Positions 25,132-33,760 of a DNA stretch of 64,000 bases are shown piece by piece; the stretch's first letter is position 1, and each line of letters opens with the position of its first letter. The position numbers and the translations under genes were made by a program. The DNA is from Geothrix sp. (GTDB taxonomy: Bacteria > Acidobacteriota > Holophagae > Holophagales > Holophagaceae). The notes beneath the pieces were generated by a model. The model saw only the letters and a list, made by a program, of their open reading frames with translations. It had not been told where the DNA came from and did not search any database. The stretch covers positions 1 to 64,000 of the forward strand of contig NZ_JAHRYQ010000002.1 of assembly GCF_020622065.1 (NCBI RefSeq). The letters are read 5' to 3'.

Positions 25132-27402
25132 TCATCCAAATTGCACGGGATCCCGGTCCAGGCTGAGGGGACCGGCGGGATCCAGGGGGTGCCGGTTCAG
25201 GACTTCACCCAGGGCGCCTCGGGTGCCTTTGAGGAGCAGGTGCATGCGCCAGCGGTCGCGCACGCGAGGTACGGGCGCCTCCAGGGGGCCCAGCACCCGC
25301 AGGCCGGGCACGGACAAGCGCTGCCGGAAGGCATCCAGAGCCTCGCGGGCTTCGCGGAGTGTGTCGGCCTCGGCCCGGTAGAGGGTGAGGGCCGTAAAGG
25401 GCGGATAGCCCAGACCTTCGCGGAAGGTCAGTTCCGACGCGGCGAAACCCTCGAAATCCTGGGCCAGGGCGAAGGTGATGGCCGGGTGCTCGGGTGAGTA
25501 GGTCTGGAGGATCACGCGGCCGGGCAGCTCGGCCCGGCCCGCCCGGCCCGCCACCTGGGTGAGCAGCTGGAAGGTGCGCTCGGAGGCCCTGAAATCCGCG
25601 ACCTTGAGTCCCTGGTCCGCGTTGAGGACGCCCACGAGGGTGAGCCGCGGGAAGGTGTGACCCTTGGCCAGCATCTGGGTGCCCACGAGGATGTCCACTT
25701 CTCCGGCCTCGGCGGCCAGCAGGCCCGCTTCAAAGGAGCCCCGGCGCCGGGTGGTGTCGCGGTCCAGCCGCAGGATGCGGGCGCCGGGGAAGAGCTGGTT
25801 CAGGTGCTCCTCCACCTGCTCCGTGCCCTCGCCCACGCCCCGCAGGTGATCGGCGCCGCAGTCGGGACAGGCTTCGGGCGGCACCGTCTCATGGCCGCAG
25901 AGGTGGCAGCGCAGGCGGTAGTCGCCTCGGTGATAGGTCAGCGAAATGGCACAGTGCGGGCACCCCAGCGTCTTGCCGCAGGCCCGGCACATCCAGAAAT
26001 TCTCGTAGCCCCGGCGGTTCAGCAGCAGCAGGGCCTGCTCGCCCTTCGCCACGGTCTCGGTGAGGGCCTGCATCAGGGGCGGCGCGAGGATCACCTTCCG
26101 CCGCAGCTGCCGGTAGGCATCGCGCAAATCGACGATCTCCACCGTCGGCAGCGTGATGCCCGCGGGGCGCTGCCGCAGCCGCAGCAGCCCGTACCGGCCG
26201 CTCTGGGCCGCCTGCCAGCTTTCGAGGCTCGGCGTGGCGCTGCCCAGCACGATGGGGCAGCCTTCGAGCTGGGCCCGCTTGATGGCCAGGTCCCGGGCGT
26301 GGATTCGGGGATGCTCTTCGGACTTGTACGAGCCTTCGTGTTCCTCGTCGACGATGATGAGGCCGATGTCCCGCAAAGGCGCCAGCACGGCGTTCCGCAC
26401 GCCCACGAAGAGGTCGGCCCCGTTGAAGAGCAGGCGCACCACATCCCCGTGTTTCTCGCCCGCATTGAGCCCGGCGTGGCCCACGGCGATGCGGCCGGGA
26501 AAGCGGGCCTCGAGGCGATCCAGCAGCCGGGCTGTGAGGCCGATCTCGGGCACCAGCCACAGCACGCGATGGCCCTCCGCCAACACCCGCTCCGCCAGGG
26601 CGAGATACACCTCGGTCTTGCCGGAACCCGTCACGCCGTGGAGCAGGTGGACGCCGAAAGTCCCGAGTGCCACGGCCTCCAGGGCTGACTGCTGCTCCTC
26701 ATTCAGAACCACGGTGCGATCCACCCCCGCCTCGCGCCGCTGGCCCAAGAGGTCCATCCGCTTCATGCGAGTGAGGAGCCCCCGCTTTTCCAGGGTGCCC
26801 AGGACAGTGGCGCCCACACCGGCGGCTTCCAGAAGGTCTGGTTCCATCAGGGCGCCACCGGCCTCCTCCAAGGCGAGCAGTACTTTGGCTTGGGCCGGCG
26901 TCACCCGGGGCGGATGGGGAGCACCCGTCAGGCGGACCTCCGTGAACCCCGCCCCGCGCAGGCCCGCCCGGTGCAGCAGCGTGGGCAGGATGGCCGGATC
27001 GCGGTGCCAGGCCTCGCCCAGGTCGGCCAATGCCTGCCAGTCCCCGCGCTCGCGGTGAAACGACAGTCGCTGTCCATCCTCATCGGCCTCCCAATGCGGC
27101 AGCATGGCCTGGGGCAGGCTCAACGGCAGCAGGTGGGCCTCGAGGCAGCCGTAGTAGCGGGCGGCAAAGGCCTGGAGCTCCCGCAGCTTCGGCGGCAGCA
27201 GGGGGAATGGATCCAGCACGGCCTCGATGGGCCGCAGTTTGGCCGCAGGCGGGGTCGGGTCGGGCCCCATGGCCAGCCCCACCGCCAGGCTGTTCCGCAC
27301 CCGCACCCGAACCCGCACCCCCGCCGGCAGGCCCTCCGGTGCCAGGTAGGTGAGCGGCGGCAGGGGCCGGTTCAACTGAACGCGGGTGGGGGCCAGGGTC
27401 AT
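25132..27402 (-). CDS. priA: primosomal replication restart helicase PriA
   Basis: A 756-residue PriA, the superfamily 2 helicase that reloads the replisome at stalled forks. The Walker A motif is LLHGVTGSGKTEVYL (about residues 257-271), the DEAH-type box is IIVDEEHEGSYKSE (about 348-361), and helicase motif VI is VAGRAGRAELPGRVILQT. The zinc-binding region has paired CxxC motifs (CRACGKTLGCPHC and CHLCGHETVPPEACPDCG, about 474-520). The N-terminal 3'-DNA-binding domain starts with PLPPLTYLAPEGL. The start ATG overlaps the upstream gene's stop (ATGA). Confidence 0.97.
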   Translation of the reverse strand: MTLAPTRVQLNRPLPPLTYLAPEGLPAGVRVRVRVRNSLAVGLAMGPDPTPPAAKLRPIEAVLDPFPLLPPKLRELQAFAARYYGCLEAHLLPLSLPQAMLPHWEADEDGQRLSFHRERGDWQALADLGEAWHRDPAILPTLLHRAGLRGAGFTEVRLTGAPHPPRVTPAQAKVLLALEEAGGALMEPDLLEAAGVGATVLGTLEKRGLLTRMKRMDLLGQRREAGVDRTVVLNEEQQSALEAVALGTFGVHLLHGVTGSGKTEVYLALAERVLAEGHRVLWLVPEIGLTARLLDRLEARFPGRIAVGHAGLNAGEKHGDVVRLLFNGADLFVGVRNAVLAPLRDIGLIIVDEEHEGSYKSEEHPRIHARDLAIKRAQLEGCPIVLGSATPSLESWQAAQSGRYGLLRLRQRPAGITLPTVEIVDLRDAYRQLRRKVILAPPLMQALTETVAKGEQALLLLNRRGYENFWMCRACGKTLGCPHCAISLTYHRGDYRLRCHLCGHETVPPEACPDCGADHLRGVGEGTEQVEEHLNQLFPGARILRLDRDTTRRRGSFEAGLLAAEAGEVDILVGTQMLAKGHTFPRLTLVGVLNADQGLKVADFRASERTFQLLTQVAGRAGRAELPGRVILQTYSPEHPAITFALAQDFEGFAASELTFREGLGYPPFTALTLYRAEADTLREAREALDAFRQRLSVPGLRVLGPLEAPVPRVRDRWRMHLLLKGTRGALGEVLNRHPLDPAGPLSLDRDPVQFG

Positions 27403-28637
27403 CGGCTCTTCGGCGTCAGGGCACCCCAGCGGGTGGCAAGGTCCGGCCGGTTCAGGCGCAGGGCCAAGTCGCGGGCCTTGGCCGGCAGGCCGGGCCAGCT
27501 GATCACCTCGGCCGCCTCGTTCAGCACCTGATCAGCGGCCCCAGTGTCCCCCTGGGCAACCTGCGCCTCCACCAGGGGACCGAGGATCCAGTTCCAGGGG
27601 AAGGCGTCCCCTCCGATGCTCCGCCGGTCATCCAACAGGGCCTCCCGGAGTTCGACCCAGCGGGGCTCCAGAACCTCCCGGATCGTCGCCCACTCACCGC
27701 GGGATTTGGCATCCTTCAGATACTCCTCGAGGACGCTCCAGGGGGGCCACTGCCCTGCCGTGGCACCCGGCAGGGGTGCCATGGTCGCCAGCAGAGACTG
27801 GAGAGGCCACCCACCGCACTTCTGGGAGGCCACCGTCCAAAGCTGCCAGGCTTCAGAATCCTCGGGCTGCCGGCGCAGGTTTTCTTCCAGATCGGCCCGG
27901 TGCCGATTCAGGACGGCCACCATGGATGGGGAACGCTCCGCGGCGGATTGCCGGATTCCGTTGCTGAGCATAAATCCCTGGACACCTCCCAGAGGGGCCC
28001 CTCCCGTCTCCCGAAGGAGGGTGTCCAGCTGATGCGCCGCCGCGCCCCAGATGGCCAGGTCCGCCTCAGGTCCGAGCGGCTTCACGGGCACGGGGCCGGA
28101 GGGCTCCGCTGGCTTCGCTTCAGCGGAGCCCAGAGCCTTCCAGGTCCTGCGGCTGGCCACCGCGAGGTGAACCTGGATCAGGGCCGCGCGCGCATCCAAT
28201 CGATCCGGGCTCTGCCGGAGGAAAGTCTCCAGTTCCTGCGTGCGAGAAGAAGTCCCCGCCTGTTCCACCGCCCGGCCGAGGGTCGCGCCCGTCGGAGCCT
28301 CGGCCCCTTCCACCTGGATCCGGCCCTTGGCATCCATCAGGGCCCAATGGGCGCCTTTGGACCATCCGAAGCGTTCGCGGAGGGTGGCCGCCAGAGCATC
28401 GGCCTTCTTGCCCCCGGCGACCACTTTCAAGGGAAGGTTCAGGAGCACCATCGGTTCCTCGTCCAGGGCCGACCGCATGGTCCCGCTCCAGGCGGCGCCC
28501 TCGTCCTCCAGCACCAGCCAGGTGCCGAAACGGTTCCGCTTCAACTCGCGGTTGAAGGCCTCAGCGGGGGACGCCTGCGGGCGCTGGGCCATCAGCACGG
28601 CAGGCGTGAGCAGCAACAGCAGCATCGGACCGCGCAT
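27399..28637 (-). CDS. exported protein of unknown function, cotranscribed with priA
   Basis: A 412-residue protein not recognised. A Sec signal peptide spans residues 1-18 (GPMLLLLLTPAVLMAQ). Residues 25-120 have a mixed alpha/beta pattern that includes a thioredoxin-fold-like ALMDAKGRIQVEG. The rest (about 130-400) is helical with Ala/Leu/Trp repeats resembling tetratricopeptide-type pairs. The ATG at 28637 has GGAG 6 bases upstream. It overlaps priA by 4 bases. It is divergent from tsaD with only 35 bases between the two starts. The function is unknown; a periplasmic TPR protein is the best guess. Confidence 0.7.
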   Translation of the reverse strand: MRGPMLLLLLTPAVLMAQRPQASPAEAFNRELKRNRFGTWLVLEDEGAAWSGTMRSALDEEPMVLLNLPLKVVAGGKKADALAATLRERFGWSKGAHWALMDAKGRIQVEGAEAPTGATLGRAVEQAGTSSRTQELETFLRQSPDRLDARAALIQVHLAVASRRTWKALGSAEAKPAEPSGPVPVKPLGPEADLAIWGAAAHQLDTLLRETGGAPLGGVQGFMLSNGIRQSAAERSPSMVAVLNRHRADLEENLRRQPEDSEAWQLWTVASQKCGGWPLQSLLATMAPLPGATAGQWPPWSVLEEYLKDAKSRGEWATIREVLEPRWVELREALLDDRRSIGGDAFPWNWILGPLVEAQVAQGDTGAADQVLNEAAEVISWPGLPAKARDLALRLNRPDLATRWGALTPKSR

Positions 28638-28660
28638 GGGGGGACTCCAGCTTGCCAAGT

Positions 28661-28672
28661 TACACTATCCCG
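28661..28672 (+). promoter_or_regulatory. putative leaderless promoter of tsaD
   Basis: TACACT is followed by ATCCCG and then the ATG of tsaD at 28673. No Shine-Dalgarno sequence lies in the last 20 bases. The -10-like box fits transcription starting at the start codon. No -35 box is evident. Confidence 0.45.
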
Positions 28673-29695
28673 ATGCTGATCCTGGGCCTGGAATCCTCGT
28701 GCGACGACTGCTCCGCCGCCGTGGTGGAAGAAACGGCCGCAGGCCCCGTGCTCCGGTCCCTGGTGCGCGAGAGCCAGGACGCCATCCACGGCCCCTTCGG
28801 CGGCGTGGTGCCGGAGCTGGCGGCGCGGGAACACCTGTTGCAGGTGCGCGCCGTGATGGCCGCGGCCCTGGCGCAGGCGGGGGTCGGCCTGACGGATCTG
28901 AATCGCATCGCCGTCACCCGGGGACCGGGGCTCGTAGGCAGCCTCCTGGCCACCTTCAGCGCCAGCAAGGCCGCGGCCTGGCGTCACGGCCTCCCCTGGG
29001 TGGGCGTCCACCACCTGCTGGGGCACCTGAATGCCGCCCGCTTTGCGGCCCCGGACCTGCCCTTCCCTGCCCTGGTGCTGCTGGTCTCCGGCGGCCACAC
29101 GCACCTCTACCTGGCGAAGGATTGGACTTCGCTCCAGCTGCTCCAGAAAACCCGGGACGATGCCGCCGGTGAGGCCTTCGACAAGACTGCCCGCATGCTG
29201 AACCTGGGCTATCCGGGCGGCCCGGTGGTGGATGCCTGCGCCCAGACCGCCCCCCGCGCAGCCGAGTCCTTCACGCCGCCGAAATTCCGCGATGGCAAGG
29301 CCTCCTGGAGCTTCTCGGGACTGAAGACCGGCGTGAAGCTGCGGGTGGAGCGCAACCCCCGCCTCGCCGAAGCCGGGGCCGCCGATCCCGAGGTGCAGGG
29401 CCTCTGCCGCAGCCTCCAGGAGGCCATCTCGGCCTGGCTGTTGAAACCCATCCCGGCCCTGGCTCAGGAACACGGCGCCCGGAGCCTGGTGATCAGCGGC
29501 GGCGTGGCCTGCAATTCGAGGCTGCGGAGCGAAGCCGCCCGCCTGGCCGCCCGCGCAGGCCTGAGGCTCGCCATCCCCGAGCCGCGCCTCTGCACTGACA
29601 ACGGGGCCATGATCGCCGCGGCCGGCGCGCTGCTGGCGCCCGACCGCGACCCCTGGATCCAGAACGCCGACGCCGACCTGAAGCTGGGAGCCTGA
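28673..29695 (+). CDS. tsaD: tRNA N6-adenosine threonylcarbamoyltransferase TsaD
   Basis: A 340-residue ASKHA-fold enzyme that transfers threonylcarbamoyl to A37 of ANN-decoding tRNAs together with TsaB/TsaE. Key motifs: ILGLESSCDDCSAAVV at the N-terminus, HGPFGGVVPELAAREH with metal-binding His, VGVHHLLGHLNA (about residues 105-116), LVSGGHTHLY and VISGGVACNSRLR. The start at 28673 gives the normal family N-terminus; an in-frame ATG at 28652 would add seven non-conserved residues. gatC follows two bases after the stop. Confidence 0.97.
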   Translation: MLILGLESSCDDCSAAVVEETAAGPVLRSLVRESQDAIHGPFGGVVPELAAREHLLQVRAVMAAALAQAGVGLTDLNRIAVTRGPGLVGSLLATFSASKAAAWRHGLPWVGVHHLLGHLNAARFAAPDLPFPALVLLVSGGHTHLYLAKDWTSLQLLQKTRDDAAGEAFDKTARMLNLGYPGGPVVDACAQTAPRAAESFTPPKFRDGKASWSFSGLKTGVKLRVERNPRLAEAGAADPEVQGLCRSLQEAISAWLLKPIPALAQEHGARSLVISGGVACNSRLRSEAARLAARAGLRLAIPEPRLCTDNGAMIAAAGALLAPDRDPWIQNADADLKLGA

Positions 29696-29696
29696 A

Positions 29697-29981
29697 ATGG
29701 AAGTCACCCGTGAGGATGTCCTGCGCTGCGCCGCCTTGGCCCACTTGAGCCTGCAGGAGGAAGAGGTCGAGCCCATGCGCGCGGCCATGGCCCAGATGCT
29801 CACCCATGCGGCCAGCCTGGACGAACTCCCCCTTGACCAGGTGGAACCCATGCTCGCCGGCCTGGACCGTCCCCTGCCCCGCCGGAAGGATGAGGCGCAC
29901 GAGGTTTTCACCCAGGCCCAGGCCCTGGCCAACGCCCCTGAACAGGACCATGGGCAGTTCGTGGTTCCGAAGGTGCTGTAG
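29697..29981 (+). CDS. gatC: aspartyl/glutamyl-tRNA amidotransferase subunit C
   Basis: A 94-residue GatC, the small structural subunit of the GatCAB amidotransferase that converts Glu-tRNA(Gln) or Asp-tRNA(Asn) to Gln/Asn-tRNA. The family opening is VTREDVLRCAALAHLSLQEEEVE, followed by the MAQMLTHAASLDELPLDQVEPM segment and RPLPRRKDEA. The C-terminal half (FVVPKVL) is the conserved end. gatA and gatB are not in this window. It is cotranscribed with tsaD. Confidence 0.93.
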   Translation: MEVTREDVLRCAALAHLSLQEEEVEPMRAAMAQMLTHAASLDELPLDQVEPMLAGLDRPLPRRKDEAHEVFTQAQALANAPEQDHGQFVVPKVL

Positions 29982-30043
29982 CCGGGCCAACTTCCAGTCT
30001 CGGCTCAAGATGCCATCAAGTGCAGTCCGAGGTCGAAGCCCGC

Positions 30044-30625
30044 CTACCAGTCTCCGCCGGAGTCCCCGCCGGAATCTCCCCCGCCCCAGTCGCCACCGGA
30101 ATCGCCGCCATCGCTGGAACCCGACTCACCCCAGTCGCTGGAGGAACTGTCGGAGGATCCGCCACCCCAGCCATCCCCCCCATCCTGGTGATCGTGGTGC
30201 TGGTGGCCGCCGCCCATCATGCTGCCGATCATCATGCCCGTGAGCAGGCCGCCCATGCCGCCGCCCGGCTGGCCGTAGCCGCCCTGCTGCATGGGCACGG
30301 AGCCCTGCATGGGCGCGTCCAGACCCAGGCGTCGCCGGGCCGAGGGGGGGAGCTCCTCGTCCTTGAGGGTCTGCACGCCCGCCTGGGCCCCGCAGTACCC
30401 GCAGGTCCACTTCACGGCGCGCAGGCCGTCCCAGTCCTGCTTCATCTTGTCGCCCGTGGCGCCGCAGGTGGGGCACTTGGGGTAGGGGCAAGGGAAGACA
30501 TGGGGCTCCAGCGGCGCCGTGGGCAGGGCGCGGCGCGAGGCGCCGAGCTGCTCGGCACGGTCCTTCTTGCCCCGCAGGATGAAGAAGACCACGACGCCGA
30601 TGATGAGAATGAGCCAGAAGGACAT
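30044..30625 (-). CDS. membrane-anchored zinc-ribbon protein with Gly/Ser/Asp/Trp tail
   Basis: A 193-residue protein with an N-terminal transmembrane helix (SFWLILIIGVVVFFIL, residues 2-17). Two CxxC pairs follow (CPTCGATGDK and CGYCGAQAGV, about residues 50-80), forming a likely zinc ribbon. Next comes a Met/Gly-rich segment (GGGMGGLLTGMMIGSMMGGGHQHHDHQ, about 119-145), then a low-complexity acidic tail built from GGD/GSSD/SGGDW units and ending in Trp. No known family is recognised. The start codon is the ATG at 30625; upstream in-frame codons would overlap anmK. It is divergent from anmK. Confidence 0.75.
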   Translation of the reverse strand: MSFWLILIIGVVVFFILRGKKDRAEQLGASRRALPTAPLEPHVFPCPYPKCPTCGATGDKMKQDWDGLRAVKWTCGYCGAQAGVQTLKDEELPPSARRRLGLDAPMQGSVPMQQGGYGQPGGGMGGLLTGMMIGSMMGGGHQHHDHQDGGDGWGGGSSDSSSSDWGESGSSDGGDSGGDWGGGDSGGDSGGDW

Positions 30626-30680
30626 GGAAACCCCCGAGGGCATCCAGGGTATCCGGAATCCGGCACCCCGACTTGCTGGC

Positions 30681-31814
30681 ATGATCACCCTCATGCGTTC
30701 CCGCATCCCGCTCCCGGAGGACCGCCCCTGGCGTGTGCTGGGCCTCATGTCCGGCACCAGCGCCGACGGCGTGGACACCGTGCTGGTGGAGGTGGAGCCG
30801 ACGGCCTTCCCGGAGGGGCGTCCCTTCCTCCGCCTGCTGGGCCACCACGCCGCGCCATATCCGGAATCGCTGAAGGACCAGGTGCTCGAGGCCGCCTCGA
30901 ACCACCTGGACCCTGCCGGGCTCTGCATCCTCCAGCGCCGCTTGGGCGACCACCATGCCCGCGCCGCCGCGGACCTCTGCGCAGACCTCGGCCTCTCGCC
31001 GGACCTGGCGAGCCTCCATGGCCAGACCGTCCAGCACCACCCCGCCGAGGGCGCGAGCCTCCAGCTGGCGGATCCCTATGTGCTGGCCGAGGCCCTGGGG
31101 TGCCCCGTGGTGTGGGACCTCCGCCGCCGCGATCTGGCCCTGGGCGGGCAGGGAGCCCCCCTGGTCCCCCTGCCCGAGCGCTGGCTGCGGGGGGCCGGGC
31201 CCTGGCTGGCCCTGAACCTGGGCGGCATCGCCAATGTCGCCGCTTGGGACGGCCGGCGCCTCCAGGCCTGGGACACGGGCCCGGGCATGTCGCTGCTGGA
31301 CCTCGCGGCCCATCGCTGGCTGGGCCGGCCATTTGATCCCGAGGGCGCCGGGGCCTCCGGTGGGGTTCACGCGGACCTGCTGGCGCGCTGGCTGCAGCAT
31401 CCGTACTTCCAGCAGCCCCTGCCCAAATCCACCGGCCGGGAGATCTTCGGAGAGGCGTGGCTGGAGGCGGAATCCACCACCCTGGAGGCCCTGCCCCTGG
31501 CTGACCGCCTGGCCACCCTGGCGGCCTTCACGGCTCAAACCATCGCGCAGGAACTCGCCCGGCTGGGGCCGCAAGTTGCCGCCTTGCAGGGCCTGGTGAG
31601 CGGCGGCGGAGCCCGGCACCGGCGTCTGCGAGCCGAGCTGGCGGCCCGGCTGCCGCTGCCGCTTGAAGACGACCTGACCTTCCCCTCGGGGGCGCGGGAG
31701 GCTGTGAGCTGGGCCCTGCTGGGCGCCGCCAGCGCGCTGGGCGTGCCCGGCAACCTCCCGGAAGTGACCGGTGCCAGCCATCCCGCGGCCCTTGGGAGCT
31801 GGGTCTGGCCGTGA
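30681..31814 (+). CDS. anmK: anhydro-N-acetylmuramic acid kinase
   Basis: A 377-residue ASKHA-fold sugar kinase that phosphorylates and hydrolyses anhydro-MurNAc during peptidoglycan recycling. The N-terminal family motif is VLGLMSGTSADGVDTVLVEV. Further motifs are ASLHGQTVQHHPAEG, LNLGGIANVA, AWDTGPGMSLLD and the C-terminal LVSGGGARHRRLR. Two ATG starts (30681 and 30693) are possible; neither has a strong ribosome site. It overlaps the next gene by 4 bases (GTGA). Confidence 0.94.
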   Translation: MITLMRSRIPLPEDRPWRVLGLMSGTSADGVDTVLVEVEPTAFPEGRPFLRLLGHHAAPYPESLKDQVLEAASNHLDPAGLCILQRRLGDHHARAAADLCADLGLSPDLASLHGQTVQHHPAEGASLQLADPYVLAEALGCPVVWDLRRRDLALGGQGAPLVPLPERWLRGAGPWLALNLGGIANVAAWDGRRLQAWDTGPGMSLLDLAAHRWLGRPFDPEGAGASGGVHADLLARWLQHPYFQQPLPKSTGREIFGEAWLEAESTTLEALPLADRLATLAAFTAQTIAQELARLGPQVAALQGLVSGGGARHRRLRAELAARLPLPLEDDLTFPSGAREAVSWALLGAASALGVPGNLPEVTGASHPAALGSWVWP

Positions 31815-33760
31815 GAGGGGCGCGCTGGATCGACCATCTGCCCCTGTGGGTGGCCCTGGGGGCCGCCGCTTCCACAGGCCTCTACGATCCGGGCGAGCTG
31901 GTGGGCATGGCGCTGCCCCTGATCGCGGCGGCGCTCGTGGAGCTGCTCCGCTGGAACCTCGGGCGGCATCAGCGCTGGCTGGAAGTGGGTGCCCTGGTCT
32001 TCTTCCTGGCTGATCTCGCGCGGGGTCGCGGCGTCTTCCCCGTCGCCATCCACACCCTCTTCCTGCTGGCCGGCCTGCGGCTCGCCCTGCCCCGGGAGAT
32101 TTCCCACCGACGCCAGCTGGTGCTCATGGGGTTCCTGCTCCTCCTGACGGCCGCGGTCAGCACCACCAGCCTGCCCTTTCTGGCCTGGGCCCTGGCCTGG
32201 TTCGGCGCCGCGGCGCTCGCCCTGCTCCAGCAGAGCTGGGAAATCTCCTCCAGCCTCCGACGGGGCGCCTTCTCACGCCCACCCTACGGCCTGGTCCCCC
32301 TCTGGCTGGTGGGTGCCCTGCTGCTGGGGGCAGGCTTCTTCATTTCGCTCCCCCGCCTGAATACCGGATTCCGGCCCGCCTTCCTGGGCTCCACGGCCGC
32401 CCTGGCCCAGGCCGGGCTCAGCGACCGGCTCGACCTCGCCGGCAGCGGCCCCATCGCCCCCAATCCCGAGGTCGTCCTGCGCATCGCCCCGCCCCCCGGC
32501 ACGGATCCATCGCGGCTGCAGGGATTGGAGCTTCTGCACGGGGTGGCGCTGGAGTCCCTCGAGGGGGACCACTGGATCCCCTCCAAGCTCACCCCGAGTG
32601 ATGCCTTCTTTGTCCCCCGCCGTGGCCCCGGCGCCCTGCAGGCGGAATTCCTGTTCAGCCCCAGCACCCACGGCATCCTGGCCCTGCCCTACGGCCTGTC
32701 CGGGCTGTCGCCCGCAGGGCTGCCGTTGCGGCGCGCCGAAGGTGGCAGCCTCCGCTGGCGGTTCCCCCGGGTCCGTCCCATGCCGATGGAAGTGGCCTGG
32801 AACCCCGCAACGGCTGAGCCGTTGGAACCTCAGCTGTCCCCTCGACGACTCGAGCAGCTCGTCGAACTCGGCCCCGAGCAGGAGGTGGTCCGCCGCTGGA
32901 GCCTGCGCCTGGCCCCGGGGATCCTTCCCGCGCCAGAGCTGGCCCGGGTGCTCGAGCGGGCCCTGCGCGGCTTCCGCTACACCCTCGACAATCCCTCCGG
33001 CAAAGCCGCCCGCCCTCTGGAGGATTTCCTGGAGCGCACCCAGGCGGGCCACTGCGAATACTTCGCCTCGGCCATGGCCCAGATGCTGCGGGCCCGCGGC
33101 GTGCCTGCCCGCGTGGTGAACGGCTACCGGCTGGGCCCCTGGATTCCCGAAGGGGGCTACTTCCGCGTGAGCCAGGACCAGGCCCACAGCTGGGTGGAGT
33201 ACTGGGACCGGGGCCGATGGCACCTCGCGGATCCCACTCCGGCGACGGCGGCAGGCGCCTCCAGCGGCCGGGCCCTCTCGACGCTCTCCCGCTGGTTCGA
33301 TGCGCTGGCCTATCACTGGGACCGGTACATCGTCCGTTTTTCCGACCAGGACCAGCAGGCGGGCTTCTCCTGGATCCAGAGCCGCGTCGAGGGTTGGGAA
33401 TGGCGCTGGAAGGCGCCTCCGGCGGTGCCGTCCTGGGGGGTGGGCCTGCTCGCCCTGGCCTGGGCGGCCTGGCGCACGCGGGGCCTGTGGCGGCCCCAGC
33501 CGGCCGGGCCCGGTCGCATCCGGGCCCTGCGTCCCCTGCTGGCCCGGACTCGCCACGCGGCCCCGCCGATGGCCGGCGAGACTGCCAGGCTTTGGCTGGG
33601 CCGCCTGGCGGTCTTGCGCCCCGAACGGAGGATTCTGCTCGCGGAGCTGGCCGACGCCGTGGAAGCCGAGGCCTACGCCGGCCGAAACAGCACGGCCTCC
33701 ACCCTGGCGAAGGCGGAGGCCGCGGCTTGGCGGGGCTGGAGGGGCCCTACTTCCCGCTGA
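31811..33760 (+). CDS. TgpA-like membrane transglutaminase (DUF3488 + transglutaminase core)
   Basis: A 649-residue protein with a multi-helix membrane domain (about residues 10-180) followed by a periplasmic transglutaminase-like domain and a C-terminal membrane segment. The catalytic triad is visible: Cys in AGHCEYFASAMAQML, His in QAHSWVEYWDRG and Asp in LADPTPATAA (about residues 415-480). The first five helices have the DUF3488 look. TgpA is essential in Pseudomonas and is often found near DUF58/MoxR genes, but here those are elsewhere. The start is a GTG overlapping the anmK stop. Its 3' end overlaps the SPFH gene by 14 bases. Confidence 0.88.
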   Translation: MRGARWIDHLPLWVALGAAASTGLYDPGELVGMALPLIAAALVELLRWNLGRHQRWLEVGALVFFLADLARGRGVFPVAIHTLFLLAGLRLALPREISHRRQLVLMGFLLLLTAAVSTTSLPFLAWALAWFGAAALALLQQSWEISSSLRRGAFSRPPYGLVPLWLVGALLLGAGFFISLPRLNTGFRPAFLGSTAALAQAGLSDRLDLAGSGPIAPNPEVVLRIAPPPGTDPSRLQGLELLHGVALESLEGDHWIPSKLTPSDAFFVPRRGPGALQAEFLFSPSTHGILALPYGLSGLSPAGLPLRRAEGGSLRWRFPRVRPMPMEVAWNPATAEPLEPQLSPRRLEQLVELGPEQEVVRRWSLRLAPGILPAPELARVLERALRGFRYTLDNPSGKAARPLEDFLERTQAGHCEYFASAMAQMLRARGVPARVVNGYRLGPWIPEGGYFRVSQDQAHSWVEYWDRGRWHLADPTPATAAGASSGRALSTLSRWFDALAYHWDRYIVRFSDQDQQAGFSWIQSRVEGWEWRWKAPPAVPSWGVGLLALAWAAWRTRGLWRPQPAGPGRIRALRPLLARTRHAAPPMAGETARLWLGRLAVLRPERRILLAELADAVEAEAYAGRNSTASTLAKAEAAAWRGWRGPTSR

